Below, one piece after another: positions 23,013 to 26,377 of a stretch of DNA of 26,377 bases. Location: NCBI GenBank assembly GCA_900660155.1, contig CABFPE010000211.1, positions 956,782-983,158 of the forward strand, given 5' to 3'. The number at the start of each line of letters is the position of its first letter. Position 1 is the first letter of the stretch. The notes under the pieces were generated by a model, which was not told the origin of the DNA, ran no database searches, and saw only the letters and a program-made list of their open reading frames with translations. Both the position numbers and the translations under genes were made by a program. The stretch comes from Hofstenia miamia. Lineage: Eukaryota; Xenacoelomorpha; Acoela; Hofsteniidae.

Positions 23013-23189
23013 CTAATGAACTAAGTAAACTTTTGGAACACACTATTTTTGTTTGTATTACTCCTCAATAATGTAAAATCATATTATATACAATTGAGAC
23101 AACCACACATACACACAAACGAATTGCATTATCAACACTACTATGAATTATCACTAAAATAAAACATGTTTTCTTACTTTCATCCATGA

Positions 23190-23789
23190 TTACTTTTTTT
23201 AATATTCTAGCAGACGTAGAATTAAATCCTGACACAATTTCAGAAGAATGTAATCTTGCAATTTTAGCGAATCGTTATAATGACAATTTTAAATATATTT
23301 ATTTAAACACCAGAAACCTTAATTTAAGATAGAAATCATTTTCTTAAAATTGCAACTCAATTTGACCCGAATTCGATTTTTGCTATTACAGAAGCTTGCC
23401 TAAACAATGATATGAATCCAAATTTGTTCAACCCAGACCCCCGCAAACTTTAATGTTTAAAGTAGAGGTGGTAGTCCTATTACAATTGTACCAAAAGCTT
23501 CAAATCCAATACGAAAAAAACATTTAAATCTGTTTTTAAATTCTGTTTTTAAATCTCTATGCATTTCAATTAAATCGCCAACAAATTCTTCCGAAAATGA
23601 ACTAATTAAAGTTACTTTCTTGTGGAATGAAATTTCGGATATTCCTAGTAATAACTATTTCAATTTCTATAAAATATTTTCAATGAAAGAATTTATAATT
23701 TAAAAATGATCAACAATCAGACTCCCTATAGAAGTACGACATTAATTGATAAATGTTTATGTACTTCAGAAACAATAAATCAACCTCTA
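23190..23789 (+). pseudogene. LINE ORF2 N-terminus: 2A-like motif and AP endonuclease, left half
   Basis: At 23205-23235 the frame reads ILADVELNPD, like the DVELNPGP motif that opens ORF2 of many CR1/L2-type LINEs and is a 2A-like ribosome-skipping sequence; here the final GP is lost. Then YIYLNTRNLN, equal to the endonuclease LN.RSL motif, and, after a frame change, QFDPNSIFAITEACLNN with the catalytic Glu of the TE.WL motif. Near 23735 TLIDKCL matches the TLIDhif segment that precedes the SDH motif. The hAT element interrupts at 23790. Confidence 0.7.
23782..23789. repeat. 8-bp target duplication AACCTCTA, left
   Basis: AACCTCTA immediately precedes CAGTGGCGG and is repeated perfectly at 24918-24925, as expected for hAT insertion. 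Confidence 0.95.
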
Positions 23790-24917
23790 CAGTGGCGGCT
23801 CGTACATGCAAAAGCTAAGCAAGCAAATATTTTTAAGTAACCAAATTAGTATAAATAATAAACCGTGAAAAATATATTTATATGTGAAACCCCTAAGGAG
23901 ATTTTTTTCAGAAAGATATTTTTAATATTATGAATATAAAAATAAGATTAGTCCTGCAGCTCATTTAATAAAACATTTTCAAGAAAAATTACTAATAATT
24001 TCTGTAGTTTTTTCTTTTCTAATCGGTTGTTCTTGAATTTGTTTAAATTTCCTTTAAACAGCAAATAATCGTTCGGCAGATGGTGATCAAAATCCAATAG
24101 TTTGTATCAAATCAAATATTTACAAATTTCAGGTAAGGCAGTCGAAAAATCATGAATTTCAAAATATCGAATACGAAAATTTTGTCGATTTACAATTGGA
24201 GTCATGCCAATGGTGTCAAATTTGAGATTAATTACAAAGTTTTTTCAAGATTGAGAGAATTAGAGTAGAAATTCAGAACAGAAAAGGACAGCTGCAGGAA
24301 ATCTCATTTAAATTTAAAATGTTCAAAGTTATTAAAGTTAAAAATTCTATAAAAGGGAATTTGTATAGGAATGTGAAATTGGGCTCCATTTGAGTGGATT
24401 TTACGCTAATTTATCTTAAAATATATCACATTAGTAAAAAAACTTCGTCTTTCATTAACCATTCCTATAAATTTTCTAATTTCTATCAAAGAAGAACAAA
24501 TGACTACCGTATTCTTACTAAAGAATTTGTACAAGGAAATTATTTCGCGCAGTTCTTTTACAACAAGAGTGTTTCAATGCGAAACAATGAACGGACTGCT
24601 TGCTTTGTAGCCAAATCTTCACCCGATGAGTTGAAGGAAACGGATATAATTTAATCATTTGAGCGAGCGTAGGTACAGCATTAAGGCATCTGCTTGCTGT
24701 GGCGCAATCAATTATTTTAAAGCAAATCATGAATTATGTTCTATATTCCAATCATATTAATATTTGATTCTTGAATGTTGTTTTAATGCAAACTAACAAT
24801 TTAACGATTTGTAAATTTGTATAGATATAAATTCATACAATTTAAGAATGAAATTCATTTATTAAAAAATATTGGGAAAACACTGTTTGACTTACTTACA
24901 CGTATGACCCGCCTATG
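23790..24917 (-). mobile_element. hAT transposon, 1,128 bp, non-autonomous
   Basis: The left end CAGTGGCGGCTCGTAC is a classical hAT (Tip100/Charlie-like) terminus. The right end ACGTATGACCCGCCTATG is its imperfect complement. Both are flanked by the same 8-bp sequence. The interior is AT-rich. A plus-strand open stretch at 24394-24654 has no recognised domain. A relic of the transposase C-terminus may be present on the minus strand at 23920-24200. The element sits inside the endonuclease part of a LINE. Confidence 0.9.
23920..24200 (-). pseudogene. Possible relic of hAT dimerisation domain
   Basis: In one minus-strand frame, stretches such as ILKFHDFSTALPEI, FKGNLNKFKNNRLEKK and LLVIFLENVLLNELQD resemble the hAT C-terminal pattern (…LP…ERSFS.LK.IK..LR..M…RL..L.LLSIE..L). 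Key residues such as the S-ER-F block are not preserved, and there is at least one stop. The placement inside hAT ends supports it, but similarity alone would be weak. Confidence 0.3.
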
Positions 24918-24925
24918 AACCTCTA
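24918..24925. repeat. 8-bp target duplication AACCTCTA, right
   Basis: Second perfect copy of the hAT target duplication. Confidence 0.95.
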
Positions 24926-26130
24926 ATGTGTCAGTGATCACGCAATCTGTATTTATATTAGTAAAATTCATTTTAAGCTTTCTAATATAAAACTATTTAT
25001 GCTAGGGATTTCAAAAATCATGGAAAAATTACTGAAATATGTTGTGTTCGATTTCATTTTTACTTCAAATTCTGATTCACACATGCAAAATTTCGTTGCC
25101 ACGCAGATCAATCAAGTATTAAGCAAAATAGCACCGTTAAAATCCTGCCTAGTAATTAGGAAATCACGACGATTTAAATTAAGCGCTACCCATGATGAAA
25201 CAAATAAGAACACCAGAAACAAAGCAGACACTCTTTTAACTAATTACAAAACATCAAAGAAATAATTTTATCATTAAAACGACGTCAATTTTTTGAAAAC
25301 TTAAATTCTTCTAAACAAAATTGGAAATTTTAAGTCGCTTCGTTGGAAAATCGGATGGACTCAATAGTAGCAGCTCAGAAATGTACATTTATAATAAAAA
25401 ATTTACCATTAAAAAAAGATAATAAATCATTTAAATCAGACATTTAAAGAATTAGGTAACTTCAATTTTCCTAAAAACCCTCTATTAAAACTTAGGCAAT
25501 GAAATTGTAAGTGAACGTTTCAATTTAGGTTATCTACGTTATTAAATGAATTAGAAACTATTGTACAAACCTTTGACGATAATAAATCTTCAGGTTTAAC
25601 TCATTTACCCTACTTTATTATTAAGCAGTTTTTTCATATATTTGGCGACCATCTATAATTTGCATTTTATCAATGATAGCTGAAAACCAATTTCCGGAGA
25701 TAAAAGTCAGAATAACACCTTTGCATAAAAATGGAGATCCGTTAATTGCGAAAAATTATGGCCAATCTTAATAACCCTTTTAGGAAACTTTCAAACATTA
25801 CTGCAAAATGATATCAACCAATACTTTTAATCTGAGAATATCTTATCATCTAAACAATATGGTTTCCACGCTAAGCATTTTACAAGTGATGCAATTATTT
25901 CAATTACTGAACAAACATATAAATCTCCAGTTGCATAACCCCTCTAGAGCTTAGCAAAAGTTTTAATTCAATGAATTTTGGTGATTAAACTTAAAAATTA
26001 CGGATTTCAAAAAAATTCAATTGAGTTACTTATGAGTGAAATATATCAATTTGCTAAAGGTACTCGCCTTATAAATACAGAAAATTCATTTAGGGCCACG
26101 AAAAATTTATAAAGTGATACAGAAAGTCTT
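24926..26130 (+). pseudogene. LINE ORF2: endonuclease end and reverse transcriptase, degenerate
   Basis: Just after the duplication the frame gives CVSDHAI, the catalytic S-D-H motif of AP-type endonucleases, which continues the fold broken at 23790. 24999-25265 has FVATQINQVLSKIAPLKS, the linker motif between endonuclease and RT (…AP.K…). From about 25680, ENQFPEIKVRITPLHKNGDP and AKNYGQS match the RT opening (K..PIFKKGD….NYRPIS), and ISSKQYGFHAKHFTSDAI-like sequence at 25845-25900 matches QYGFR..HST..A. At about 25955-26080 are remains of the palm (SKSFNS, for the SKAFD motif). Numerous stops and frameshifts break it. No YADD box was found before the window edge. Confidence 0.7.
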
Positions 26131-26343
26131 TCTAGGCATTCTCATCCAATCAATTAAAAATTAATCATTAAGCATTTAGTGTGGTGTTATGAAGAATTTT
26201 CTGTTAATAAAAATTTTTACATGTTAATAAAAATTGTTAATACACGTTTTCATAAATTACCTATTTAATGTTTTTGCTGAGTTTGGAACAAACTCCCTTT
26301 AAAATTCTTCTAAGTGTTCAATAATCTCAGCTGCTCTGTCATT

Positions 26344-26344
<1 letters not shown>
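26131..26344. other. Non-coding tail before the right microsatellite
   Basis: AT-rich sequence, with no gene seen. It may be 3' sequence of a truncated LINE whose tail is the following TAA tract. Confidence 0.35.

Positions 26345-26377
<33 letters not shown>
26345..26377. repeat. (TAA)11 microsatellite at right edge
   Basis: Eleven perfect TAA units end the window. The length and unit equal the complement of the left-edge tract. Confidence 0.95.

Noticed and set aside
24394..24654. 86-codon plus-strand frame inside the hAT element
   Set aside because: No recognisable domain, and it is on the strand opposite the possible transposase relic. Probably a chance open frame.

Overview
This is AT-rich nuclear DNA from an animal, most likely an invertebrate. 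The evidence is an intron-split MCM9-type DNA helicase gene with GT..AG introns, surrounded by the mix of transposons usual in metazoan genomes: piggyBac, Tc1/mariner, hAT, PIF/Harbinger-like, Mutator-like, THAP, CR1/L2-like LINE and Ty3/Gypsy. The species cannot be named from the sequence. No bacterial genes, operons, tRNA, rRNA or CRISPR were seen.

Layout. 1-33 is a (TTA)11 tract. 68-207 is a small inverted-repeat element with a TAA duplication. 1180-3182 holds wrecked pieces of DNA transposases: a piggyBac C-terminal zinc region, a Mutator-like transposase start and a THAP relic. 3183-3546 is a mariner-type MITE. About 3596-11680, minus strand, is a decayed Ty3/Gypsy retroelement with gag, protease, RT, RNase H, integrase and an unidentified third ORF. 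11900-15697 is a plus-strand LINE fragment split by a nearly intact piggyBac (12084-14696) that sits exactly between two TTAA sites. 15800-16400 is an LTR-like promoter region plus leader, related to the leader of the minus-strand Gypsy. 16441-18049 is a degenerate Tc1 element with a duplicated tail.

18777-21795, minus strand, is the only host gene: seven exons giving 449 residues that match MCM9 from its N-terminus through the zinc finger, Walker A and Walker B. The reading frame and splice sites are intact, but the gene runs off at a 5' splice site, and the C-terminal exons were not found in the 18.8 kb downstream. Either they lie beyond the left edge across a very large transposon-filled intron, or the gene is truncated.

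21990-26130, plus strand, is LINE material: a 3' end of one copy, then an esterase-like ORF1 and an ORF2 with endonuclease and RT. The ORF2 is split by a 1,128-bp hAT element (23790-24917) with a perfect 8-bp target duplication. 26345-26377 is a (TAA)11 tract, the mirror image of the left end.

The genes do not form a pathway. The window records nested insertion: piggyBac into LINE, hAT into LINE, and MITEs around them, all downstream of or flanking a DNA-repair helicase gene.
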